64,000 nt of DNA from Fibrobacter sp. (GCA_024399065.1 JAKSIB010000005.1:62001-126000), one strand, 5' to 3'; positions 35,900 to 44,159 are shown, numbered from the stretch's first letter. Notes: generated from the sequence alone by a model not told the origin. Numbers and translations are program-made.

Positions 35900-38800
35900 A
35901 TGAAAGACAATACCTTACAGAAACTGATTGTTGGTTCAACACGTTCCTGTGGCGACGAAATTACAATCGAAGGCTATGATCCTCAGTATCATGCAAGTAT
36001 CCGTTCTATCATGGAATCGGTTGATCAGAAAAAACTGAATATCGTCATCGATGAATGTGATGATGCATCTAACCCGGGTTTCCGAATCACGGCGGTGAAT
36101 GAATCTACTGATATGGTAAATGTCATTCGTAATATTCTAGAAGCAGAATCATCCGTAGTCAGCGTATCTCAAGAAGATATAAACGCCGGCAAGGAAAAAC
36201 TAGCTCGTCTAAAAGACAGTATTGCCAAAGCTGAAGCAAAAGAACTAAATCTTGATACGGCAAAAAAGTTAAATATGGAGTTTACGCCAGCAATACATAA
36301 AGCACTATACACTACCTTAAATCACGGTGATAGCGAAGCACACGATATTAGCAATGAAATCACCACGCTATATAATCAAAAATGGGCCCCATTGTATCGT
36401 CAAATCACCGACACTACACCGTCCAAACAGACATCAATACAGGCGGTCAAACAAGAAATCATCTCCATTAAGAATGAGGTTGACAATAACGCACTAAATG
36501 AACCGGAAGCAGAATCCAAAATTGAAGATATTGTCAATAATCAATCATCTGATTCTAGTAAAAAAACTATTTTGGCCGCACTTTCTAAGCTTGCTAAAAA
36601 GGCTTCCGAAAAGGCTTCCAACACAAAATCAAAGTTTGGCACAGTACTTCAAAACGTTGTTGCCAAATTTAACCAAAATGATGCCGACGAGCTAGACTAT
36701 AACACTAATGACGATGGCGTTACAGCGAAAGATTTTATCGATTCGGTCCAAGACACAATCAAAGCGATTGATTATGCAAAGAATACCGACGACTTAGACA
36801 ATTACGTAAGTAATTTGGAACTCCAATCGTGGGAAGCTGAAGCGAAAAAAACAGACAATGTCGATCTTCAGCAAGCTATTGACAAAGTCAAGGCAGCAAT
36901 CGAACAAAAGCATAATAAGTTTGTTGCTAAAGAAGGTAAACAAGCTAACATCGCTAACATCAGGCTAGATGATCCGCAGGATGATACAGTAGACGCAGAA
37001 ACCAAGCAAACTGCCGGCGGCAATGCACAATCTGAACAGGCAAATCAGCAAGAAGACCAATCATTTAAACAAATGGTTGAACAACTCGGCAATAAAATCG
37101 AAACACATGAAGGATCATCTGAAGACCAAATTGATCAGGATTTCATTGATTCGTTCAACGCAAAAGCTGATCAAATCGTTGGTGAAATTTCGCAAAAAGT
37201 ACATACCGAAGAACAGCTAAAAGACGCTATCGAAGGTTTTAAAAATCTTAATAAAATCATTTCAGAAGAAGGAGCATACGCACCAATGAACCCAGCATTG
37301 CAGAAAATCAACGGCGCAATACAGCAGAAATCCGCTGACCTAAATAAGGCAAATAATAACCCTCAGGACCAAAAAGCTGCCGAACCAAAGGTTGACGAGA
37401 TCACGCCTACCGAAGAAACACCCGAGGAATTAGTTAAGCCTACTGACGACACACCTGCAGAAGAAAACCCAGTCGAGCCAAAGGTTAACGAAACCAAGCC
37501 TACCGAAGGCAAAATACCCGAGGAAACAGTCAAGCCAGCTGGAGACAAACCTGCAGAAGAAACTAAGGTAGCAGAGACAAAGGAACCTGCTAAAAAGGAA
37601 GAACCTGTTAATATCGAACCACCGGCATCATCTGAACAACCGGCGCCGGAAAAAGCCTATGAACCAAATGAGTTCGATGAAACATACCCAGCGATATCAA
37701 AAGCAATCAAGCGTATGTCAGCCGGCAATGTAGACACAATGAATGATCTACGAGACAAGATCCAGAACAGCAAGGTATTGGAAAATGACGAATGGAAAAA
37801 CGCCACCAATAATTTCACCGACAGTGCGCTTGTCGCCCAGAAGCTGATCCCGACCATCGCAAAGCATTTCGGAATCACACTGAATCGTTCAGTGGATAAT
37901 GAAGGCAACCTTCACGAAGAATCGTCTAGCCAAACAGTAAAGCACGGACGTTTCGTTGTGCCACAGGGTTGGAACAAACAGCCTGAAGATTACGGTCAGG
38001 CTGCAGTGGTAACCCAGTTTGGTTTACCTATGCTAAATCTTGATTCCGAAACCATCAAAGACCTGAATAGGGAAGATTTCGATAAGGACCTCATGAAGGA
38101 CTTTATCAAGGAATATCACCCGACCGCTATTGCAAATGCACTTGGAACCGGCAAAGGAAAAGCTCACCAGCGCTTGATGGCAATCCTTCAGTGCAAGGGT
38201 AAGCCATACATTCACCGAATGATCCGTGTAGACAATCCGGAATCAATCGGTGGTGAAAATTCAAGTAAAGTCACTTGCCGTCCAATTGACGAACGTGCCA
38301 AGATGGAATCCATCAACAACATCGTCGCCGCATTGGTAGAAGCAACGGCAGGACAGCACAAGGGAATCATCCTTGAAGCCGCCGAACGCACCCCGAACCG
38401 CAAATATCTTGAAAGTTTTGCCGGTTCCCGTGTGAACGAACTGATTGAATCATTCCGTGCAAACCCGGATACGGCATTGCTGGAAGCATTTGTGTATCAG
38501 AAACAGGATGAACTAGAAGCAGCATTTGATAGTAACCCAATGTTTGAAGCATTCTGGAGTGGATCACAATCTGGTTCCGTAAGCAGTGCATTCAAGGGAC
38601 CTGTCGACGTAGAACTCGGCTATCTTCGCCAATTCTATACAGTAGCAATCGCATCGCCAAACCGTGAATCCGAAAAGAACCTGTACCTAAAATACTTGAC
38701 CGCAGAAGATATCGCTAAGATGAAGGAATCGCTCGGAATCAAGCAGGAAGAAAACAAGAACAAGGAAGAACTGCTCAAGATGTACTTGGGCAAGAATAAC

Positions 38801-38983
38801 AACATTCCTCCATATTACTTGCTGATTCCACGTAAGAATCCCCGTGACTTCCTCCGTATTACCAACAAGGCGGTACTCCGTGGCTATTACGTCGTAAAGC
38901 ATCGTCAAGGTGGAAAGGGAGGCCATTTCGGCGCCTACTTCATCAAGGATGATTGGAAGAAGAACATGTTTGCATTGGGTTAA
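35900..38983 (+). CDS. Large charged protein, paralogous C-terminal domain
   Basis: This 1027-residue protein is not recognised. Residues 1-480 are charged and helical with coiled-coil character. Residues about 490-590 are a Glu/Pro/Lys-rich disordered linker with loose repeats (EPKVxETxPTEExPEE). The C-terminal 430 residues are folded and share with the preceding protein a LxQFY...PYYLLxP region. Short LLEA, LIES and ILEA sequences near residues 820-880 resemble phage prohead-protease sites, but this is only suggestive. It is followed three bases later by the SWIM protein, so both are in one late operon. Confidence 0.75.
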   Translation: MKDNTLQKLIVGSTRSCGDEITIEGYDPQYHASIRSIMESVDQKKLNIVIDECDDASNPGFRITAVNESTDMVNVIRNILEAESSVVSVSQEDINAGKEKLARLKDSIAKAEAKELNLDTAKKLNMEFTPAIHKALYTTLNHGDSEAHDISNEITTLYNQKWAPLYRQITDTTPSKQTSIQAVKQEIISIKNEVDNNALNEPEAESKIEDIVNNQSSDSSKKTILAALSKLAKKASEKASNTKSKFGTVLQNVVAKFNQNDADELDYNTNDDGVTAKDFIDSVQDTIKAIDYAKNTDDLDNYVSNLELQSWEAEAKKTDNVDLQQAIDKVKAAIEQKHNKFVAKEGKQANIANIRLDDPQDDTVDAETKQTAGGNAQSEQANQQEDQSFKQMVEQLGNKIETHEGSSEDQIDQDFIDSFNAKADQIVGEISQKVHTEEQLKDAIEGFKNLNKIISEEGAYAPMNPALQKINGAIQQKSADLNKANNNPQDQKAAEPKVDEITPTEETPEELVKPTDDTPAEENPVEPKVNETKPTEGKIPEETVKPAGDKPAEETKVAETKEPAKKEEPVNIEPPASSEQPAPEKAYEPNEFDETYPAISKAIKRMSAGNVDTMNDLRDKIQNSKVLENDEWKNATNNFTDSALVAQKLIPTIAKHFGITLNRSVDNEGNLHEESSSQTVKHGRFVVPQGWNKQPEDYGQAAVVTQFGLPMLNLDSETIKDLNREDFDKDLMKDFIKEYHPTAIANALGTGKGKAHQRLMAILQCKGKPYIHRMIRVDNPESIGGENSSKVTCRPIDERAKMESINNIVAALVEATAGQHKGIILEAAERTPNRKYLESFAGSRVNELIESFRANPDTALLEAFVYQKQDELEAAFDSNPMFEAFWSGSQSGSVSSAFKGPVDVELGYLRQFYTVAIASPNRESEKNLYLKYLTAEDIAKMKESLGIKQEENKNKEELLKMYLGKNNNIPPYYLLIPRKNPRDFLRITNKAVLRGYYVVKHRQGGKGGHFGAYFIKDDWKKNMFALG

Positions 38984-38986
38984 TCT

Positions 38987-39979
38987 ATGCAGAAAAATTT
39001 GCTGTTATCACAATTAAGCCGATATCATGCTATGCTAGAAGCCACCGCAGCCCAGTTAAGGGCTGCCGGTGACGACAGCAAAAAGCACGACATTTCATGT
39101 AATCTGGTCGGGGTATCCCCTGATCCATCAGGAAACGCCGTCCTCGAATGGAATGCTTCATCGGAATCGAACCCAAACGGCACACCACACAAGGTATATA
39201 TCGATCTCATAACTAAGCCCGGTACAACCTTGTTTTCTCTTGCGCAGGGAACGACAAAGATGTCCGACAAGCAGCAAATCATCAGAAATGCCGATGTAAA
39301 GTATTTCTGTACCTGTAAGGACTTCCAATATGGCGGTCCTTGGTACAATGCAACCCATATAACGAACAGTCTATCCGAAGGTCATACCCCGGAAACAGGC
39401 GAATCGGACAGTAGTCGAAATACACCGCCAGACAAGCGAGATCCGGAGCGCAAGCATCTGTATTGCAAGCATGTCAAGACGGTTTTCACACTTCTAGGTA
39501 CAAATACGCTAACTATCATGAAGATGGCCAAGAATACTGTCGTTCAGCCGCCAAAGCCTGAACAAGCAAAACAAGCCGCTCAGGCGGAACAGTCTGAACC
39601 AAATAAGCCTGTACCGCAAACAGACCCGGCCGATCGCACCGCATCAATGACTGAGGATGAATCCAAGCAAGTTCTAAACAAGCTCGGAATGATAGAATCA
39701 CAGGTAAAGACACCTGAAATCCAAAAGGGACTTGATGACATGGCGGCAAACATTGAACCGGGCCAGATGACCGATGATGTGAAAAACGCTCCATTAAAAG
39801 GTCTAGTTCCCTATGATGAGCCTGATTATGTCGCTAAACAACGTGAGGAGGACGACGCAATGGATACCCAAGAACAAAAACCGTATAGCCAGTTCCCGGA
39901 TTATGAAATGGATGCATCAAACTCCATGTTCGATGTTCCGCTTGATGATGACGAGGAAACTAATCCTCCGGCGCCATAG
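38987..39979 (+). CDS. SWIM-type zinc-finger protein
   Basis: This 330-residue protein carries a SWIM-like zinc site: CTC at about residue 108 and CKH at about residue 160 (pattern CxCx(n)CxH), within an N-terminal domain of about 180 residues. SWIM fingers bind DNA or proteins. The rest is Pro/Gln/Glu/Asp-rich and probably disordered. It is cotranscribed with the 1027-residue gene and its end overlaps by 20 bases the end of the opposing 163-residue gene. The insert between the two halves of the zinc site is long (about 50 residues), so the family call is moderate. Confidence 0.65.
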   Translation: MQKNLLLSQLSRYHAMLEATAAQLRAAGDDSKKHDISCNLVGVSPDPSGNAVLEWNASSESNPNGTPHKVYIDLITKPGTTLFSLAQGTTKMSDKQQIIRNADVKYFCTCKDFQYGGPWYNATHITNSLSEGHTPETGESDSSRNTPPDKRDPERKHLYCKHVKTVFTLLGTNTLTIMKMAKNTVVQPPKPEQAKQAAQAEQSEPNKPVPQTDPADRTASMTEDESKQVLNKLGMIESQVKTPEIQKGLDDMAANIEPGQMTDDVKNAPLKGLVPYDEPDYVAKQREEDDAMDTQEQKPYSQFPDYEMDASNSMFDVPLDDDEETNPPAP

Positions 39980-40451
39980 TGACTAATTCGCAGGGTGTCA
40001 AGTACGTATTATAATTCCATTGATACGTACATCCCACGAAAACACCACCAATCAAATCACGCAGAATCCTAACTGCGTGGTTTTTTGTAATCATACGGAT
40101 AATATCCATATAGATCTTATCGCATTGTGAACGACCAAACGCATTAAATCCCGATCCGGCATAAAGACCGGCAAGCAGGAAAGACGCACAATTATAGTCC
40201 TTAGACCCACATTCAGGGAATAACAAGCCCATAAATGAAGGGAATGGCGATCCACTTATCGTAAACCCCTTATGGATAGTAAAATGGAACGTATCAACCA
40301 TATTATGATGTCCAAACGATAAATTCAACCCAACCTCAAGGTCTTCAGTCAATTTATACCCGTCAGCAACCTTTACCATGGCCAGCTTAGAAAATTCATA
40401 GGATTGTACACTGTAAATTTCGTCATCTTCGGATAAATCAAAGTCGTTCAT
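39960..40451 (-). CDS. Small protein, possibly DUF1353-like
   Basis: This 163-residue protein has the layout of DUF1353: an early beta region with FTIHKGFTISGSPFPSF, then a helical segment SFLLAGLYAGSGFNAFGRSQ with CDKIYMDIIRM. The usual HD pair of that family is replaced by AG, so activity, if any, may differ. An AATAAACT motif lies 24 bases upstream. It converges on the SWIM gene with a short overlap. Confidence 0.6.
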   Translation of the reverse strand: MNDFDLSEDDEIYSVQSYEFSKLAMVKVADGYKLTEDLEVGLNLSFGHHNMVDTFHFTIHKGFTISGSPFPSFMGLLFPECGSKDYNCASFLLAGLYAGSGFNAFGRSQCDKIYMDIIRMITKNHAVRILRDLIGGVFVGCTYQWNYNTYLTPCELVTMAPED

Positions 40452-40475
40452 AAAAACCCACTGGCAATCTGTAAA

Positions 40476-40483
40476 AGTTTATT
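40476..40483 (-). promoter_or_regulatory. Late-promoter-like motif AATAAACT
   Basis: One mismatch to TATAAACT, 24 bases before the 163-residue gene and directly after a terminator. Confidence 0.5.
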
Positions 40484-40496
40484 ATGAAACTAGATC

Positions 40497-40523
40497 AAAA
40501 AAAGGGTTGGCAAACGCCAACCC
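40497..40523 (-). terminator. Rho-independent terminator
   Basis: On the minus strand GGGTTGGC, loop GTTT, GCCAACCC and a run of seven T. It ends the 74-residue gene. Confidence 0.92.
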
Positions 40524-40547
40524 GTAAATATTCTTATGACCTGCAAA

Positions 40548-40772
40548 TTATGCAAACGGATTTTGTAAATTTTTATTTGCAATGGCGGCAAGTTCTGCCA
40601 CGGCCATATCATACCTCTCATCAACTTCTTCATCAGTCATGTCTTCCGGATTCACGACGCTAGATTCATGTAGGACATCGAATGCTTCGCAAATCGTGTT
40701 CACTACAGATTCCATCTTTTCGCTGCCATCACTTAGGCGATTGACATAAGACTTAAACAATGCATTATCCAT
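40548..40772 (-). CDS. 74-residue acidic protein
   Basis: The product is acidic and helical, with no recognised family. Its own late-promoter motif and terminator bracket it, making a one-gene unit. Upstream is the native end of the split polymerase gene, whose stop codon overlaps the promoter. Confidence 0.65.
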   Translation of the reverse strand: MDNALFKSYVNRLSDGSEKMESVVNTICEAFDVLHESSVVNPEDMTDEEVDERYDMAVAELAAIANKNLQNPFA

Positions 40773-40798
40773 AAAACCACCATAGGTTATTTTACATA

Positions 40799-40806
40799 AG
40801 TTTATA
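40799..40806 (-). promoter_or_regulatory. Late-promoter motif TATAAACT
   Basis: TTATAAACTTATG on the minus strand, 26 bases before the 74-residue gene. Its TTATAA includes the last codon and stop of the split polymerase gene. Confidence 0.7.
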
Positions 40807-40880
40807 ATGCAGCGGATAGGTTTTCGCCTGACATAGCATAATCACGTTCCATTTCACGATAAATGGACTTCTCAGTGTAT
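40802..40880 (-). pseudogene. Detached 3' end of the polymerase-like gene
   Basis: On the minus strand this 79-base piece encodes YTEKSIYREMERDYAM, then SGENLSAAL and a stop. Joined to the main part (42628-44108) by exact removal of the element 40881-42627, it gives one open frame of 519 residues (1481 + 79 = 1560 bases). It has no start of its own. Confidence 0.85.
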
Positions 40881-40990
40881 TTGACATACTCCCACGACTA
40901 AAGTCGTGGGATTCTGGGAGTTGCTACGGTGAGCAACATATCCCAAAGGTAGATGCCCCTACCTTACATAAGTTTCGAGCGGCATTCAGG
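40881..40990 (-). ncRNA. Predicted TnpB guide RNA of element 3
   Basis: The right end of the element overlaps the end of tnpB and closes with the terminal hairpin and TCAA. The flank that would serve as guide begins ATACACTGAGAAGTCC, the polymerase gene sequence. The 5' limit is approximate. Confidence 0.5.
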
Positions 40991-42027
40991 TCTCTATCGT
41001 GATGACATCCGCAAACGGGACAAGTCCATTCACGAATAGATACATCCTTTAATAGATGATTCTGATAACCACATTCACTACATAGCTGACTAGAAGGATA
41101 GTATTTATCGGCATACATAACGGTCTTACCAGTCTTGTGTGCCACATACTCCAGTATGTTCAAGAAAGTGTTGAACCCGAAGTCATACATCGACTTCTTG
41201 TACTTCTTGGACATATTAGCTAAGTCTAGCGTCTCGAATACCATCACATCGTAGTCACGGCACATTTGCCGTGCCAGCTTCCAGTGCATGTCCAAACGCT
41301 GATTAGCCACCTTCTCATATAGCTTCTGCAATGTACGCAGCGAACCTCGTTTTCCTTTAGACCTACGGTATTTCTCCGATAAGTTCCTTAAAGAATTGAG
41401 GTTTTTTCGCAGTAGCTTTGACATACTACAATCATCACCATTAGAGGAAACCAAGAAGTCATGTAGACTGAAGTCGAAACCAACGATTTCACCCGATTTA
41501 GTCCATTCTTCGTATACTACTTCTTGCTCTACGACAATGTATATGTAGAAGCCATTACTTTTACGCTTGACGGTCAAGGTCTTGACCTTGCCATTAAAAT
41601 CCCTACTATTCCAATAGGGAAAATCTTTTTTGCCTATCTTAACACGATTAAAATCATGAAACTTATATCCAGCTTGCTTGGTCGTGAACGACCTATACTT
41701 CGCAGTTTTCTGGAAATGCGGTGGATTAGTCTTCTTACCAGCCTTTAGATTGGCGAAGAACAACCGATATGCTCGGTCTATCCTGTCCGTGATGTCTTGA
41801 ATTGCTTGTGAAGGAACCTCATTCCACTCTGGATAGTGTTTCTTTGACTTCGTGAGATGTTTCTGCAACTGATACTTGTTCAACATCTTATGATAGATGC
41901 TATAGTACCTACGGTGCAGAGCAATGCAATGGTTATATATCCGACCAGCAATAACAAGTATGTTGTCGAGATACTTCAAGTCATCCCGATTGTACAGCTT
42001 GTACTTGTATGTCTTCAATTCAACCAT
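40924..42027 (-). CDS. tnpB: TnpB of element 3, distant from the other two
   Basis: This 367-residue TnpB belongs to a different branch from those of elements 1 and 2. RuvC residues: Asp in GFDFSLHDFL, Glu in VFETLDLANM, Asp in HDRDLNAARNL. The zinc finger is CSECG...CPVCG. ATG 42027 (MVELKTYKYKLYN) is preferred to TTG codons just upstream. No Shine-Dalgarno site is seen; the region is occupied by helix 2 of the predicted pseudoknot, and a TATAAACT motif lies upstream of that, so tnpB may be transcribed apart from tnpA. Confidence 0.92.
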   Translation of the reverse strand: MVELKTYKYKLYNRDDLKYLDNILVIAGRIYNHCIALHRRYYSIYHKMLNKYQLQKHLTKSKKHYPEWNEVPSQAIQDITDRIDRAYRLFFANLKAGKKTNPPHFQKTAKYRSFTTKQAGYKFHDFNRVKIGKKDFPYWNSRDFNGKVKTLTVKRKSNGFYIYIVVEQEVVYEEWTKSGEIVGFDFSLHDFLVSSNGDDCSMSKLLRKNLNSLRNLSEKYRRSKGKRGSLRTLQKLYEKVANQRLDMHWKLARQMCRDYDVMVFETLDLANMSKKYKKSMYDFGFNTFLNILEYVAHKTGKTVMYADKYYPSSQLCSECGYQNHLLKDVSIREWTCPVCGCHHDRDLNAARNLCKVGASTFGICCSP

Positions 42028-42038
42028 AGGCAACAAGA

Positions 42039-42118
42039 AATGCCAGTTAGACGCTTATTGTGGTGGTTAGCATCCAACTGGCACTCAAAGTCCGTTCTTG
42101 ATATACGATAACCACCAC
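42039..42118 (-). ncRNA. Predicted H-type pseudoknot leader of tnpB, copy 3
   Basis: On the minus strand, GTGGTGGTTA (42118-42109) pairs with TAACCACCAC (42069-42060). AGTGCCAGTTGGAT (42085-42072) pairs with GTCTAACTGGCATT (42052-42039): 14 pairs with three G-U. Order, helix lengths and distance to tnpB match copies 1 and 2, while the paired bases are unrelated. TATAAACT lies 19 bases upstream. Confidence 0.7.
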
Positions 42119-42136
42119 GAAATCGCATATACTAGA

Positions 42137-42144
42137 AGTTTATA
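42137..42144 (-). promoter_or_regulatory. Late-promoter motif inside element 3, before tnpB leader
   Basis: TTATAAACTT lies on the minus strand between tnpA and tnpB. A transcript starting about ten bases later would begin with the pseudoknot and then tnpB. Confidence 0.55.
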
Positions 42145-42148
42145 ACAT

Positions 42149-42547
42149 TTACAATTTAGATTTCTGGTCTTCTATGTATTTTGTGACCGTTTGCTGGCTA
42201 ATATGTCCAACGGTTTCGCAATAATAGGAACGAGTCCATAATGATTTCATACTAGCCAACAATTGAAATTCTTGCCTCAATATCCTAGAACTATACCCTT
42301 TCAGTCCCTGTACTACATTTGCGATTGACTTAGTTGGCGGACATTTGATGAATATGTGGATGTGGTCTGGCATTACTTCCATAGTATCTATTGTACACGC
42401 CATTTCAGTAGCCTTCGCTACCAAAATCTCCTTCAGCCTAGTTTCTATAGAGCCACGAAGATATTTTCGCCTATATTTTGGACACCATATCACATGATAT
42501 CCTATGTTATATACACAAGTTGCCGAACGATTCCATCTAGCATTCAT
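42149..42547 (-). CDS. tnpA: TnpA, Y1 transposase of IS200/IS605 family
   Basis: This 132-residue enzyme cuts and joins single-stranded DNA at the element ends. The HUH motif is seen in MPDHIHIFIK (HIH, about residues 61-63), and the catalytic Tyr is in TVTKYIEDQ near the C-terminus. Conserved features such as the opening YNIGYHVIWCPKYR and LVAKATEMACTIDTMEVMPDH fit the family, and length is normal (130-155). It is the only tnpA in the window. Its target TTAC differs from that of elements 1 and 2, so it probably does not move them. Confidence 0.95.
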   Translation of the reverse strand: MNARWNRSATCVYNIGYHVIWCPKYRRKYLRGSIETRLKEILVAKATEMACTIDTMEVMPDHIHIFIKCPPTKSIANVVQGLKGYSSRILRQEFQLLASMKSLWTRSYYCETVGHISQQTVTKYIEDQKSKL

Positions 42548-42590
42548 ATCTCAAATATAATACATTCATAAACTAGCTGCAAGGTTCGCA

Positions 42591-44108
42591 TCATCCCACG
42601 GCTAAAGCCGTGGGCTTTCGGTTCAGCGTAAGATTACCCATAGCCTGATCATAGGCTTCATATTCGATTTCGGTCATCGTCGGAATTCCAAGGAAATGCA
42701 GTTCACGATCAACCAGAGCCTTAACCTTATCAGTATATTCCATTGGAACCATGATAGAATCATGCACAGTGCAGAAATGGCAACCAATCTCGGACTTGAT
42801 CTTCGGGCAGATTACATTGAACACGAATACGCTTTCAGTCTTCTGCAGTTCATGGGCCAATGCCTTGTAATTGTTATGCTTGATAGCGTTGATACATTTA
42901 GTCAGTACAGGGAATTCAGTCTTCCAAACCTCTCGAATCAACCTGCGCATTTCCTTGGTATCGTTCGGGTTATATGCCTTACCAAACAGATACTCCATGA
43001 ACCCCTTCTTGGCTTCCTTTCTAGTAATTTCACGGCCGGCTACAGAGGACATCCCTTCAGCAAAAAACTCGTAGATCCTTCCATTAGACAGCAGATGTTC
43101 ATATTTCTGCAATTCATTGAACCAATCCCACATCACGGTATCATAGTTATAGTCATTCCAGAACGGGACCAAATTCACAAAGGTCAATGCTTCCAGATCA
43201 GATTCAGCGGTAAAATGGCCAGCCTTATTATAGCACAGATTCAGCAAACTATATAGACCTGCAGCCTGCGAAGACTTAATATCAACCTCGCCAATTCTAG
43301 ATCCATCACAACGCATAGACGCCAGACGAATCTCACGCTTCAAGCTGGTGACATTAGTATGAATTCGGCCATACTGGTCATGCTTGACATACAATGCATT
43401 CTCATCGGTCTTGGCATTATCAAATCGCTTCTTCTTCTGGCGTTCGATGTTTTCCTTATAGGAAGACATTCCTTTCTGTCGCAAAGACGCAATAGTATCG
43501 TCAAATGCCTTCTCATCTATAGTAAAATGTTCCAGTTCCTCATGACACATGGCCACAATAGGGTCGTTCATGTGTCTTTGCTTGATTTCACCCAAGAACT
43601 TACCCCATTTACGAATCAAACGAGGTGTCTTGATCTTAACTGCACGCATCTTGCCAATAACACGGGCAGACCCATCAACTTCCTTCTTGTTAATGCGGGA
43701 TTCGACAAAATCCTTGTAATAGCGAGCATATTCAGGTTTTAGCCAAATAGCCTTGCACAATCCCTTAGTATCGCATGAACTGACAACATACCCATTGCTT
43801 CTACCTATGAATCCAGCTGATTCGAGGAACTGCAGCACTTTGGTATAGTTATTACCTATAACATTCTTCAACACCACTGCAGAAACATTAACACACCAAT
43901 GAGCAAATGGAACCTTAGATCGGCTAACCCCTTCAGAAATCTTAATAACATCAAGTCGTTCCATCAATCCATGGGTCACTATAGCCAGTGTAATCACACA
44001 GGATTCATAAAATTCTGCTGAAATCTGCTCAAAATCGTAAAATTTACGCAAATCAGTAGATATCAGGTCAGGAAGAACAAACTTAAAAGTAGAAGCAGGG
44101 TCAGTCAT
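42591..44108 (-). CDS. Family-A-like polymerase palm protein, 3' end cut by IS605
   Basis: The 505-residue frame looks like a nucleic-acid polymerase of the family A DNA polymerase / single-subunit RNA polymerase fold. A winged-helix-like region (about 85-130, YTKVLQFLESAGFIG) precedes the palm. Motif A is GRIHTNVTSLKREIRLA followed by GEVDIKSSQAAGL (about residue 274). A motif-B-like helix is RKEAKKGFMEYLFGKAYN (about 360), and motif C is CTVHDSIMVP (about 449). No exonuclease domain is seen. The last ten residues (NRKPTALAVG) come from the left-end hairpin of the element; the native end is at 40802-40880. The catalytic core is before the insertion, so the shortened protein may still work. 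It is transcribed leftward from the divergent control region. Confidence 0.6.
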   Translation of the reverse strand: MTDPASTFKFVLPDLISTDLRKFYDFEQISAEFYESCVITLAIVTHGLMERLDVIKISEGVSRSKVPFAHWCVNVSAVVLKNVIGNNYTKVLQFLESAGFIGRSNGYVVSSCDTKGLCKAIWLKPEYARYYKDFVESRINKKEVDGSARVIGKMRAVKIKTPRLIRKWGKFLGEIKQRHMNDPIVAMCHEELEHFTIDEKAFDDTIASLRQKGMSSYKENIERQKKKRFDNAKTDENALYVKHDQYGRIHTNVTSLKREIRLASMRCDGSRIGEVDIKSSQAAGLYSLLNLCYNKAGHFTAESDLEALTFVNLVPFWNDYNYDTVMWDWFNELQKYEHLLSNGRIYEFFAEGMSSVAGREITRKEAKKGFMEYLFGKAYNPNDTKEMRRLIREVWKTEFPVLTKCINAIKHNNYKALAHELQKTESVFVFNVICPKIKSEIGCHFCTVHDSIMVPMEYTDKVKALVDRELHFLGIPTMTEIEYEAYDQAMGNLTLNRKPTALAVG

Positions 44109-44117
44109 GTTAGCCCA

Positions 44118-44146
44118 AAGATAATAATCAACACTTAAGCTGTCAA
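44118..44146 (-). promoter_or_regulatory. Sigma70-type promoter for the polymerase-like gene
   Basis: On the minus strand TTGACA, 17 bases, TATCTT, just before the start codon. A CATAAACT sequence at 44148-44155 lies next to it but is 39 bases from the ATG. Confidence 0.6.
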
Positions 44147-44159
44147 GAGTTTATGAAAG

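Larger units (their letters stand above)
40881..42627 (-). mobile_element. Complete IS605-type element 3 (tnpA + tnpB)
   Basis: This 1747-base element interrupts the polymerase-like gene. On the minus strand the left end follows TTAC and has hairpin CCCACGGCTTTAGCCGTGGG. The right end has hairpin CCCACGACTTTAGTCGTGGG and stops at TCAA. TTAC and TCAA are the cleavage sites known for IS608-type elements. Exact excision joins CTTAC to ATACACT and restores the reading frame, which fixes both ends. Both transposition genes look intact, so the element may be active. Confidence 0.92.

Noticed and set aside
42567-42574. CATAAACT on the plus strand
   Set aside because: No rightward gene follows; it lies in the left part of element 3.
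40881-42627. Element 3 tnpA as the mover of the other three elements
   Set aside because: End sites differ (TTAC/TCAA versus TTTAT/TTCAT), and in this family ends and sites are matched, so cross-mobilisation is unlikely.
44148-44155. CATAAACT upstream of the polymerase-like gene as a late promoter
   Set aside because: First base differs, the distance to the ATG is 39 bases, and a better sigma70 promoter overlaps it.
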